NCBI GenBank assembly: GCA_035578905.1
Contig: JAQJVL010000303.1
Span: forward strand, 744,001-808,000
Source: Stictocephala bisonia
Taxonomy: Eukaryota; Arthropoda; Insecta; Hemiptera; Membracidae
Direction: 5' to 3'
Length of the DNA: 64,000 bases
Shown here: piece by piece, positions 25,038 to 36,339 of the stretch
Position numbering within the stretch: the stretch's first letter is position 1
Layout of the letters: the number at the start of each line of letters is the position of its first letter
Notes under the pieces: generated by a model
Seen by the model: only the letters and a program-made list of their open reading frames with translations
What the model was told of the DNA's origin: nothing
Database searches by the model: none
Made by a program: the position numbers and the translations under genes

Positions 25038-26782
25038 AATATACTTTACAGTCTAAATGTGTTGTGTCATCAAATAGTCTCAGAGCATCAGTTATTAGTA
25101 GTATAGTTTACAGTCTAAATGTGTTGTGTCATCAAATAGTCTCAGAGCATCAGTTATTAGTAGTATATTTTACAGTCTAAATGTGTTGTGTCATCAAATA
25201 GTCTCAGAGCATCAGTTATTAGTAGTATATTTTACAGTCTAAATGTGTTGTGTCATCAAATAGTCTCAGAGCATCAGTTATTAGTAGTATATTTTACAGT
25301 CTAAATGTGTTGTGTCATCAAATAGTCTCAGAGCATCAGTTATTAGTAGTATATTTTACAGTCTAAATGTGTTGTGTCATCAAATAGTCTCAGAGCATCA
25401 GTTATTAGTAGTATATTTTACAGTCTAAATGTGTTGTGTCATCAAATAGTCTCAGAGCATCAGTTATTAGTAGTATATTTTACAGTCTAAATGTGTTGTG
25501 TCATCAAATAGTCTCAGAGCATCAGTTATTAGTAGTATATTTTACAGTCTAAATGTGTTGTGTCATCAAATAGTCTCAGAGCATCAGTTATTAGTAGTAT
25601 ATTTTACAGTCTAAATGTGTTGTGTCATCAAATAGTCTCAGAGCATCAGTTATTAGTAGTATATTTTACAGTCTAAATGTGTTGTGTCATCAAATAGTCT
25701 CAGAGCATCAGTTATTAGTAGTATATTTTACAGTCTAAATGTGTTGTGTCATCAAATAGTCTCAGAGCATCAGTTATTAGTAGTATATTTTACAGTCTAA
25801 ATGTGTTGTGTCATCAAATAGTCGTAGAGCATCAGTTATTAGTAGTATATTTTACAGTCTAAATGTGTTGTGTCATCAAATAGTCTCAGAGCATCAGTTA
25901 TTAGTAGTATATTTTACAGTCTAAATGTGTTGTGTCATCAAATAGTCTCAGAGCATCAGTTATTAGTAGTATATTTTACAGTCTAAATGTGTTGTGTCAT
26001 CAAATAGTCTTAGAGCATCAGTTATTAGTAGTATATTTTACAGTCTAAATGTGTTGTGTCATCAAATAGTCTCAGAGCATCAGTTATTAGTAGTATATTT
26101 TACAGTCTAAATGTGTTGTGTCATCAAATAGTCTCAGAGCATCAGTTATTAGTAGTATATTTTACAGTCTAAATGTGTTGTGTCATCAAATAGTCTCAGA
26201 GCATCAGTTATTAGTAGTATATTTTACAGTCTAAATGTGTTGTGTCATCAAATAGTCGTAGAGCATCAGTTATTAGTAGTATATTTTACAGTCTAAATGT
26301 GTTGTGTCATCAAATAGTCTCAGAGCATCAGTTATTAGTAGTATATTTTACAGTCTAAATGTGTTGTGTCATCAAATAGTCTCAGAGCATCAGTTATTAG
26401 TAGTATATTTTACAGTCTAAATGTGTTGTGTCATCAAATAGTCTCAGAGCATCAGTTATTAGTAGTATATTTTACAGTCTAAATGTGTTGTGTCATCAAA
26501 TAGTCTCAGAGCATCAGTTATTAGTAGTATATTTTACAGTCTAAATGTGTTGTGTCATCAAATAGTCTCAGAGCATCAGTTATTAGTAGTATACTTTACA
26601 GTCTAAATGTGTTGTGTCAACAAATAGTCTCAGAGCATCAGTTATTAGTAGTATATTTTACAGTCTAAATGTGTTGTGTCATCAAATAGTCTCAGAGCAT
26701 CAGTTATTAGTAGTATATTTTACAGTCTAAATGTGTTGTGTCATCAAATAGTCTCAGAGCATCAGTTATTAGTAGTATATTT
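25038..26782. repeat. 62-bp satellite array, about 28 nearly identical copies
   Basis: The unit is about TATATTTTACAGTCTAAATG, TGTTGTGTCATCAAATAGTC, TCAGAGCATCAGTTATTAGT, AG (62 bp). Nearly all copies are identical. The exceptions are rare point variants: GTCGTAGAGC at 25821 and again at 26255 (434 bp, seven units apart), GTCTTAGAGC near 26007, and changed first and late units. The uniformity implies recent expansion or strong homogenisation. It sits in intron 2 of the MLK gene. Confidence 0.97.
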
Positions 26783-27389
26783 AAAAAAAAAATGGTCCTG
26801 TCTTTTCATTATGGTATTACATTAAATTAGTTATCAGGCCGGTAAATATAATTACTAAAATTATATGCTAGTATACATTATAAATTACAAATAATATTTA
26901 CATTAGGAGTTCAATAGTTATTGAAATAAACATTATTTTGTCATGGGGCAGAGGGGAGACTACAAAGTTTGAGCACTTAGGTGTAATAATGGTAATTACA
27001 TAAGTGTTTTTGTAATTAAAAATAAAGTTGTGTAATATCAAAATAAAACATTAAATTAATATTTTATTTGTTGTAACATAATTTTCTTTAAAAACCATCC
27101 AAAATCCAACAAGAACCTCATGAGGACACATACAATTTTTTTCTCAAAATATGTGGTATCTAGTAAAATTACTTTACTCTCATTACAATAATAGTATGTA
27201 TTTTAAAATACATCAAAATACTATAAAAAATAGATTAAATATAGGAAAATATATTATTCATTATATAAATTAATTATGTAATCTCGGAAACCCCGAGTGG
27301 CTTGAACAACATAACAATGCTATGAAAATAATATTATGATTTTTCACATGAAATATTATGTAAGGCTAATTTTAGGCTAGACTTTCTTA

Positions 27390-27437
27390 TAATACTGGTT
27401 TAAATTACCTTTTTTCTGTCTTTTTAAATAATATAAT

Positions 27438-27516
<79 letters not shown>

Positions 27517-27570
27517 AATAAAATAATATAACAGTTCTGGAGGCTAATAAAACAAAATGAATATACTTTC
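27390..27570. mobile_element. Remnant of Penelope-like element ends around an AT microsatellite
   Basis: AATACTGGTTTAAATTACC then TTTTTTCTGTC (about 27393) and AATATAACAGTTCTGGAGGC then TAATAAAACAAAATGAATA (about 27524-27560) match the two outer ends of the element at 53.39-54.43 kb. Everything internal is replaced by (AT)n. It is an almost fully deleted copy. Confidence 0.6.
27440..27513. repeat. (AT)n microsatellite
   Basis: About 73 bases of uninterrupted AT dinucleotide repeat inside the deleted Penelope-like remnant. Confidence 0.98.
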
Positions 27571-27769
27571 TTTATTTTCTTTCTTCTTCTTCTGCAAGTG
27601 TCAAAATTTATGAAGAGATTTACATATCCAAAAACTAAAATAAGATGGTTTTTATCTGTGCATGAAGAACTGTAAAATAGTTATAAAGTGATCTACTGGT
27701 GTTCAAGGACAAAAGAATGAATGCTGTAAAAGCCTTGTCAGCAAGTAGTTCTTTTAGACTTTTTCAAGT

Positions 27770-28400
27770 TTATTGAGGCGCATTTATACTTTAAGGCCGG
27801 AAGGTGAGGCATTGAAAATCTTGACGTAGTTATGGAAAAAAGTTAGTTTTGTGTTTCGGAACAGGAAGTTCAACTTCACAATTTGAAGTGCGCAAAAACT
27901 CCAACAAAATTTTTCTAAAAAATTACAAGGCCTAAATATATATAAACATGGAAAAGTAAGGGTTTTATGATGATGAAAGGTTGGCTTCAGTATTCCTTCT
28001 TTTTGATGCCGAAAATGATCCAAATGTCCTTTTTCTGGAGGCAAAAGATTGATATGGTTCTTGAAGTTTGGGTAAAATAGCCAAAATAGTTAGCAAGCCA
28101 TTTATGGTGGTAAATTTTAAAAGCCTCCTAAGAACAAACAGAAAGGAACTGAGCCTCTGTGATACCTTATTAATATGATCATAAAAATTGAGATAAGGAT
28201 GAAGCTTAAGTCTAAGAAAGTTTACAGACCCTGTAGAAATGTTTACTGAATCCTCCACTAAAAGTTGTATGGAATCTATATTGTTATTTCTAATAGAAAA
28301 GTTAATAAGATATGATTTTTTCAGTGTTTGGACAAGGCCATTTCTTTTAAACCTTTGAAAAACACAATTAGATTCTAAAAACTCCTCTGACTGTCTTTAT
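27770..28400 (-). pseudogene. LINE reverse-transcriptase fragment
   Basis: The minus strand encodes, with frame breaks, YLINFSIRNN near 28300 and then SVNFLRLKLHPYLNFYDHIN and KVSQRLSSFLFVLRRL (open frame 27965-28258). This is the conserved post-catalytic segment of jockey/CR1/I-type reverse transcriptases (FLGxxLDxxLxWxxHI...LRRL). The G and D of FLG..LD are replaced by R and H. The fragment continues in another frame to about 27784. It ends less than 20 bp before the kinase exon at 28418, so the insertion sits tight against the splice acceptor. Confidence 0.75.
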
Positions 28401-28417
28401 TTGTTTTTGCTTTTTAG

Positions 28418-28593
28418 ATTGTTGGCAGTCAGATTCACATCTAAGGCCAGGGTTTGAAGACATCCTTCAGTCTTTGGATGCTATTGTGCACTCTGCTTTC
28501 ACTCAGACTCCTCATGAAAGCTTCCACACTATGCAGGATGGCTGGCGCATTGAGATAGAAGAAGTTCTCAATGGGCTCCGCATGAAAGAAAAG
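28418..28593 (+). CDS. slpr: MLK/slipper MAP3K, end of kinase domain and start of zipper
   Basis: Encodes (E)DCWQSDSHLRPGFEDILQ, the CW..D...RP..F motif that closes kinase subdomain XI. It continues SLDAIVHSAF, then TPHESFHTMQDGWRIEIEEV and LNGLRMKEK, the MLK-specific linker that leads into the leucine-zipper region. The acceptor CTTTTTAG|AT completes GAT after the G left by the previous exon, and the donor AAG|GTAATG is in phase 0. The intron before it is 4.8 kb and carries the 62-bp satellite. Confidence 0.94.
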
Positions 28594-29100
28594 GTAATGG
28601 GAGACTGTTGTCTTATTTATTACAATGTTAATAAAGGTAAATTTTTTTGTCATAAACTGCGAAAATAATTGTACTACTTTTTTAGGTATTAGTTATTTAA
28701 TATAACGACTTTTATTTTAGTAAAAAAAATCAGTAATTTTTAAAAACCTATTTTTTAAAATGTTTAGAGTGTTCTGTATTTCAGAAATTGTCTGGAAAAA
28801 CTCAGTTGGCATTTGCCTGATTTTCTTGTTAGAACGTGAATCTAAAGTTACGTTAGATTCATTGCGTTACGTCAAGCAAGATTATCAGGCACATTCCCTA
28901 AAACTGCATATAATCTGTGGTTACAATTATTATTTTTATTTATTTATTTATTATTATATTTTCTTTTTTTATTTGATTTGAATATTACAAGACACTATCA
29001 TTAGTAAGCAGCTTTTATCACCAGGTGTTTATTTCGTATCTGCATTAATAACCTAGTCGCCACCCAAACAAGCTGCAACGTTTTTCTTTCCAGCTTTAAG

Positions 29101-29285
29101 TTAGGTTAAAGGGCACTAGACCATGAATTAGTAAATTAGAGAGATAGGACATCAGCAAACTTACCTTAAAAGACAAGTTCACTAACATCAGAGTAGTAGT
29201 CACAAACACAAGATAAACACAATCTCACAAATTTTCAACACCACTGGCATTTCTTCAGGTGAGTCCAGAATCCTTCCATCCAGGA
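29101..29285 (-). mobile_element. Foldback-derived element family H, copy 2, with 17-bp target duplication
   Basis: TTCTTTCCAGCTTTAAG occurs directly at 29084-29100 and 29286-29302, flanking a 185-bp insert. The insert contains TTAGGACATCAGCAAACTTACC-like sequence shared with the 31.0-kb copy. On the minus strand it reads ACCTGAAGAAATGCCAGTGG then TGTTGAAAATTTGTG: CTGAAGA, a 6-bp stem AATGCC/GGTGTT (with G-T pairs) and GAAA. The long target duplication points to target-primed reverse transcription and not cut-and-paste. Confidence 0.75.
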
Positions 29286-31011
29286 TTCTTTCCAGCTTTA
29301 AGAATCCTTATAAAAGTTTTCAGCCCTTGGCAAAATGTAAGGTCATTAATTGAACTGCTCTTAGGTATAAATAGGAATCTATTTGCGTAAGAAATGTTCT
29401 TTATAATTACATTTAAAGTGTTGGATCAATTTCTAAATTTGCCAAATATGGTCTCCACTGGAATGAAATTTCTCTAGAAATTGTTGTAAGTTGAAATCCA
29501 AAGTTGAAGTTCAGATTTCTTAGGGCTCCTTCCTATATACAAGTTTTTTCAGTTAACATATGACACAATCTAAATATATATATATATCGAAACGTATTGC
29601 AAACAAAATTATAAAATATACTCAACAAGCTGACAGTGACTATCCTAAATAAAGTTTCGTTTAAACTAGGTTTAGGTTTAAACTAGAATATGTTTAAAAT
29701 AGTGAATTAGGATCTTTGGTGTACTTGCTTACATAAATATTAATGTTTAAAAAAAAAGATACTTAGGGTCGTGTCATATTATTTATTTGACAACCACAAT
29801 ACAGCAAAAACATAAATTGATGCATAGGTAAGATATATTCTGCTAATATTTAACAGATAATCGTAATAAAGACAGTTTAAATATGTAATTTTAAATGTTA
29901 CTATGCATTAGAGAACTGAAATATGAAAATAAGTCAAATCAGAAGAGTATTAATCTAAATTTGTAATATTTAGCAAGAGTTGCACTCAAGTAATTGTAAA
30001 CGTAAAGTAGTTACCTCGAAGTTGATTTTTATCTTACTAATAAAAACAATTATGTATCCTATTTTGTAAATGTAAAATGTTGCTATCCTATATTGTTCTG
30101 TCTGCAATGTTCTAACATAAGCTTGTGTTGCTGTGCTTTCCAAGGCTTTCCGGTCAAAGGAGGAGGTGAGAATTGTGTGGTGTTTGTCTTTACTTAAAAA
30201 TTTTTTCTTTTTTGTTTGAAATTTATGTTTTGTCTCTTTTTTCACTTTCTGTTGTGTATTTTTACTCACTGCACATATTTCTTATATATACAGAATTAAT
30301 TAAAATTTACGTTGCTTAGTAGTTATTAATTAATAAATTGTTTGTTAATATTATTAGATTGTTCCTAAAAGTAATCAAACTTGGGCTTTATTATGGTATA
30401 GTGTCCATATAGTTCAATGTCCAGATTATAAAATGTTGTTTTATACATTACTTATAGTGTTATGTTGTCTTGAGGGTTAGTTCAACTCTATTGATTTGAC
30501 TTCAATGACAATTAACTCAATAATGTTTAGTGCTAATTTAATAAAACAAATATTTATTGCCGTTAAAACATTACATTGGATACATTGACAACGTCACATC
30601 TTAATCTAATAACTAAAGTTGGGGAATTCATTTGGTTCAGTTAGAACAATTCAAGCTCATATAACCAATATGACATTGTATATTGAGACGTGATTGATGT
30701 TGGTTAACTAAAGGTAATTTATAGGTAGCAGTAAAAGAAAGGAATAATAAAAACAGTTGACAAAAACAAATAAAGTTAGACGAAAGACAAAATAAATTAG
30801 ACAAAGAAATTATAAATTAGGACAAAAAGACAATAAATTAGACAAACAGACAAAAAATGTAACAAAAAACATTAGGTATTAAAGTTTTACATTAATTCCA
30901 ATGGGATGAAAAACTTACGTATATCTAATAAAAATCTAAACCAAATAATATCTAAATACTTTTTTGTTTTGTGTGCTGGGTCCAGATATTGTAATTGCAA
31001 ACTAACTTCTT

Positions 31012-31301
31012 AAATTTTAGGTTAGATAAAAGGGCGCTAGAACGGGAATTAGTACATTAGGACATCAGCAAACTTACCTAAGAAGGCAAGTCCACTAACA
31101 CCATAGTAGTGTCACATGTGCAAAAATTTTCTGTACCACTGGCACTCTCTCTCTCCCTGTACTCACATGAAAAAAATGGCAGTGGAACAGAAAATTTGTG
31201 CAGATGTGACTCTACTATGGTTTTCACTAATACTCTGGTGTTAGTGGACTTGCCTCGTAAGGTAAATTTGCCGATGCCCTATCTCTCCTAATGTATTAAA
31301 T
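31012..31301. mobile_element. Foldback element family H, copy 3, with 12-bp target duplication
   Basis: AACTAACTTCTT occurs at 31000-31011 and 31302-31313. The 290-bp insert is palindromic: GCAAGTCCACTAACACC (31087) pairs with GGTGTTAGTGGACTTGC (31238-31254) and the outer ATTAGGACATCAGCAAACTT region pairs with the right end near 31255-31297. Each arm holds a GTGCCAGTGG..CAGAAAATTT block, a decayed version of the box-stem-GAAA motif. The open frame 31109-31291 is a by-product of the palindrome. Confidence 0.75.
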
Positions 31302-32303
31302 AACTAACTTCTTTGTGAGCTTGAGACTTTAAATTTGAAATATAACTCAGAACTACCTGACAACACAATATTTTGAAGAACATTAACTTTAGGGCTGTAA
31401 CCCAAGTGCCTTCACAGTTTCAATTTTAATCTTTTGAAGTAATTAAATTACTTAGGTAAAAAGTCATATCATTTAGGTATGTGGTGATGGTAATGTTATT
31501 AGTATGTTTTATTTTGTAGTATTGAATACAAACTATAAATATATAAGTATATTGCAACAAAGCTCTATGTTTTTGTGTGTGCATGCTTTCAATCATTATT
31601 AAACAGCAAACTATACAGAGTTGTATACATACAGCAATAGCAAAACATCACAGATGTACTTACAACTAAGAGGCAGAAGATAAAAATCTACAGTTTTCAT
31701 GCTGTTTTTTTTTTTTTTTTCAATTTACTAAAAAGTAATTTTTCATAACCTCATATAGATTTATCTAAGAATTTATTATTGTGAATTTTTAACCTTATTG
31801 AAAAAAAAAAAAAAAGATATAAGATGACAGTAATATTTGTTAAAGTACTGACTGATAAGCGAAAGATTTTAAAATGAATAATATGGAGCACAAGCTTTTT
31901 TTGAGTCCTTATTTGTTTAATTTTGATCATATTCCATCAAATGTGTACAGTTTACAAGTGTATGAGTTAACTAGGAAAACTCTTATGTTGGATATATTTA
32001 CCAATTAATTGCTATTGCTCAATGCATTTTCCACTGGTTTTTTTATATATAAATTTTATGTTCTATGTTAATATTGATTAATGATTCACAATGACGCTTT
32101 TTGAGAGCAATAATTTTTGGGTAGGAGATATTATTAATAGTCCTCAGATCATTTCGAACAATTAGTAGTTGTATATTTGAAAATTCAACTGTCATGTAGT
32201 TAATCAGTTTCCTGTGACTGTAGCGGTGCTTTAGATAGGAAGTTTTAGAGGGCAAAGTGTTTGGGAGATTGTAGGCGACAGGTTCCATGCTCGGTTCTCT
32301 TAA

Positions 32304-33377
32304 CCCTTTTAGTGCCAGACAGTTTTTTGGGATACTTACGAAAAATGCCAACCCATTTTCATAAAGGGTGTGCGAAGAATGCCAGGCCACTTTAGGCCAT
32401 TTTGACATATTTTGTTAAAACATTCATAGCTCTCTTATTTGTTATTATAAATTAACAAATGGGGTCTTGTTTTGTTCGTAATAATATGTTTGTAGTAAAG
32501 AAAATATAATTTTGAGTTATTTACAAGATTTAAAAAAATTATATTACAAAAAGTTTCAAAAAGTTTTTTTCTTTTTATTTTTTCAAGTTTAAACATACAT
32601 TACTACTTTTTGTATAAACTAAACCACAGTATTAAAATATAGAGACTAATCTACATATAATTGTAAGTACACATACGAAAATTAAAACACTTACATTCAA
32701 AAACATATTAGATATAAAAATCTTTGAAAAAACATGTAATTATCCAAAATTGGTAAAAACGTCAGATAAACAGCTGTTATTTCGTCATGACAACGATCAG
32801 TAGAGTAATAATTTTGTTGTTGCCATATGGCATATTGTCTTCAATCCCTATGTCAAGTTTGAAAGCATTCGGTCGACAAATAAAATTAAAAAAAATTATA
32901 TTACAAAGTTTCAATAAGTTTTTTCTTTTTATTTTTTCAAGTTTGAACATACATTACTACTTTTTGTATAAACTAAACCACAGTATTAAAATATAGAGAC
33001 TAATCTACATATAATTGTAAGTACACATACAAAAATTAAAACACTTACATTCAAAAACATAGTAGATATAAAAATCTTTGAAAAAACATGTAATTATCCA
33101 AAATTGGTAAAAACGTCAGATAAACAGCTGTTATTACGTCATGACAACGATCAGTAGAGTAATAATTTTGTTGTTGCCATATTGTCTTCAATCCCTATGT
33201 CAAGTTTGAAAGCATTCGGTCGACAAATAAAATTACAATATAATAAAAACTTGACGTGCGCCCATAGCGCACATCGGCAGTTTTAGCGGGACCGAGGCGC
33301 GTGCGCTCACGGCGCACGTCGGCATTTTTCGAACAAACTCTGACGTGCGCTCGCGGCGCACGTCGGCATTAAAAGGG
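32304..33377. mobile_element. Non-autonomous piggyBac-type element flanked by TTAA
   Basis: The ends are CCCTTTTAGTGCC and GGCATTAAAAGGG, directly inside TTAA (32300-32303 and 33378-33381). CCC termini and a TTAA target are the signature of the piggyBac superfamily. The right subterminal region has three related palindromic 24-bp units of the form GTGCGC....GCGCACGTCGGCA (33256, 33301, 33345). The interior has a direct duplication of about 357 bp. No transposase coding was recognised. Confidence 0.88.
32532..33235. repeat. Direct duplication of about 357 bp inside the TTAA element
   Basis: The block from TTATATTACAAA (about 32537) through GGTCGACAAATAAAATTA (about 32888) repeats from about 32896 to about 33233 with very few changes (small indels such as the missing GGCATATT-type piece in copy 2). 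High identity implies a recent duplication within the element. Confidence 0.92.
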
Positions 33378-33745
33378 TTAATACCAACACAGCGTCCGCT
33401 CAATGGTTGACATCAACGTAGACACTACTAGAGAAGTCTGGGGTGTCCGTGTTGAATGGTAGTCAAGGTTCAGATGGTGTGTAGGGAAGAGAACTAAGTG
33501 TCAGACTTGTTAGTAAACTGAAAATCAGACCAACACTACTTGTTCGGATTTCATGTAAAACTTTAGGTCCCATATTACCCTGGCTATTGGGCTATTAATA
33601 AATAGTCCTTTCTGAGCTAAGTCGAACTCAGATGGTAACAATGACTAAACTCGTTCATTTACACTCGTCACTCATTCACCCCTCATATTCGCCCATATCT
33701 CTGCGATCGGCGTTTTAGAGATGAATAATGAATAAAGTTGGTTTT

Positions 33746-36101
33746 TGTACCTGTACACTGAAAACAGGTAATATTGTGTTTCTCCCAATGTGGTATCAGT
33801 TTCGTACAGCACCAGGAGTCTGCAAGTAAATTCTACTCTTATACGTTTTTATTGTTGTACATTTATTTTCTTACAAGTAACCGTATATGATTACTTTATT
33901 ACATCGTAGGTTACTTTTAGGGCAATAGGAGAGGCCACTGGTCTCTTGCTATATCTGTTTTTGTGTCTTGTGTGTCTTCTACTGCTTACCTGCTTTTCTT
34001 TCCTTTTTTACGTTAAAGTAGGCCCATTTCTAACAACTATGTGAAAAATAGTTGATGTGCCTATTATTAAATAATTAAATATAAACTGAGTAACCTTAAA
34101 AAATATATTTTTATTTAAATTAACACAACATAATTCGATTTTGTCACTACTTTTAAGTGTATTAAAAAAAAAAATATAAAAACAGGGTACCCAGATTATA
34201 TTTAATTATTTCTTGATAATACGTAAGTAGGCTTAGTTGTGTATGATATTACTTTGTATATCTAACACAAACATACCCAATTTGCACTATCTGTATTTTA
34301 TATTCGTGAAATTAATTATTATTAGGTTTGTGCAGTTTTATATCTAATTTGATTTTATTACTGTAGTATAATATTGCAATGCCAAATAAATATGAGTACT
34401 ATATTTGTTTGTTGCGGCATTTATTTATGATTTTGCTTAGTTGAAAATAAATTATTTTAGTCAGTTAAAAATAATCGATATGATAAACAAAGTTTTCCAG
34501 TGAAAACAGACCTGAATACACTACATTTTTCTTAATTTAACTTTGCCATTGCAAAACGTATGAATGTATTTCGGTCAATCCCATTCAGATTTGTGAAGTG
34601 AAGTCCTACTGTAGTAAGTATAAATAGACCTGTATTTTTATCATTGTAACGGATTTCTGGTATGAAGATCAATTAAAAGATATTGTCCTTGATGATATTT
34701 TATCTGAAAGTGAAAGTGAGAATGATTATCAGGAATCTTGCTAACTTTCAAGTAACTCTTATCTGAGATTGTTCACTTTTTCTTTCTCTATTGGAATTTG
34801 CTAAAATCCACCCATCCATGTAATGAACACAAATAAAAAAAATTGGGTGTGCGTCGGACCACACGGTGGAAGTTATACTTCTTTGGCCATTCTCATACAC
34901 CCACTCACGCACACAAACAGACAGGATATATAAATGAAATATAAGACATTTTTCAATATTATTCAATATATTTATCTTCAATATATTATACGTGACTTCA
35001 TTATTATATTATACACCTATATTATCATTATCAGTAATTTATTCTATAATCATTCTTTCATCTTTCTCATTTCCTGGTTGGTCATTACTTAAAAAAATAA
35101 GATATGCATTATATTTAGGGCGAATTGCCTAGAAGAATTAATGAAAGTCCAAATAGACCTATAATTGAGGCCGGTTAACTATAAATAATTGATATAACCC
35201 AAGAAACAAATGATTGAAACGCCATCAATACTTCACCAAAATAATTTAAAATATATCAAAATATTATTCAAAAACCACCAAAAACTCAGACATAAATCAA
35301 AACTCAAACTATCAAAACACTGAGGCACATGACACATCAACGAATATAAGAAACCTACTGATGCTATCCGGCAACCACAATCATATACACAGGTCTGGAC
35401 ATGGGCAGTGGAGGGGGTAAATCTTATTGAAGCCGGGATTAGTAATTCCTAGCTTAGCCACCAGCGGCGCTGCAAGACAGTAGTGTCGTCGAAATGAATC
35501 AGTGTATGTATATATTGTGGATTCGGTGACCCTACTGTCTTGCAGCGCTATCAGTGTTGAAACTTGGTACTGTTAATTCCGGCTTCAAAAGAATCTGGGA
35601 TTTTTTTTTAAAAAAAAAGCATACAAAAAACGTACAATCGATTGATCGATAGTTCTTAAAAATTTGTTCTTACTTTTCAGCGTGACGCGGTTTCTCGACC
35701 AACATCCCATCCCAAAGTGTCTAACGGGCGCAAAGAAGTATAACTTCAATAAAATATTCTTATTGATTGTTATCATTAATTAAATATATCCAGAATGGGC
35801 ATTTGTGTGTTGTATTGTTATTATCTCATAACCCCTAGAAATTTCAGATACCTTGTAAAAGAATAACTTACTCTTTAAGTTTTAAGTAGGTTAAATAGAA
35901 AACTTGGTGACCAATTTAAAAAAATGATCATTTCGTATATTAAAAGAATTAGCTCTCTGTTTTTATTGGGTTTGTTTATTGCTAGTTACTACATAAAACA
36001 TCCTCTGAGAGAAATCCTTTATCATAATAAACAATAAGCAGCTATTTCACTGCCTGATTGGCTTTTAATTAAGATTTCAAGCTATATAAAGTTTTGCTTA
36101 G
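33746..36101. other. Intron with one inverted pair and a MITE
   Basis: GAAGTTATACTTCTTTG at about 34868 recurs inverted (CAAAGAAGTATAACTTC) at about 35730. Without flanking duplications this is only a hint of element ends. The 162-bp MITE is listed separately. The rest is featureless. Confidence 0.4.
35427..35588. mobile_element. 162-bp MITE
   Basis: Ends TTGAAGCCGG ... CCGGCTTCAA, with a second internal inverse pair GCGCTGCAAGACAGTAG (about 35467) and CTACTGTCTTGCAGCGC (about 35532-35548). The whole can fold into a branched hairpin. No target duplication was identified. Confidence 0.65.
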
Positions 36102-36339
36102 GAGTTGCGATGCAGAGAAGAGGAACTGACAAAAGCGCAGATGGAGCAGAAGGCAGTGGAGCAGAAATTACAGCAGCGAGAAGCAGAGTTGGCACGTCGA
36201 GAAATAGATCTCCTGCAAAGAGAACTACATATTATCATTACGCAGCAGGCTCCAAAGCCGCAGAAACGGCGGGGAGTTTTTAAACAAGCCAAGCTGAAAC
36301 AACTGAAGAAAGAGCCAGGCCAGATAAGTTTCCCATGTG
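36102..36339 (+). CDS. slpr: MLK/slipper MAP3K, leucine zipper / basic exon
   Basis: Encodes ELRCREEELTKAQMEQKAVE through QKLQQREAELARREIDLLQR and ELHIII, a coiled coil (zipper) that drives MLK dimerisation and trans-autophosphorylation in this family. A basic segment follows (KPQKRRGVFKQAKLKQLKK) and then PGQISFPC, the first half of a CRIB-like motif. The acceptor TTGCTTAG and donor GTG|GTGAGT are good. One base is carried to the next exon. An antisense frame over the same DNA is a shadow. Confidence 0.93.

Larger units (their letters stand above)
32240..33745 (+). repeat. R1 interspersed repeat split by a TTAA element
   Basis: The R1 sequence is collinear, in inverse orientation, with the copy at 12705-13110, except that a 1.07-kb element has entered at TTAA. 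The left part is 32240-32303 and the right part is 33378-33745. The 12.7-kb copy has a single TTAA at the same position, so it serves as the empty site. Confidence 0.8.

Noticed and set aside
25038..26782. CRISPR-like array
   Set aside because: Units are identical throughout with no unique spacers and the context is an animal intron; it is a satellite.
32043..32408. 121-codon minus-strand frame
   Set aside because: It crosses the junction between unique DNA, the R1 repeat and the TTAA element, so it cannot be an old gene.
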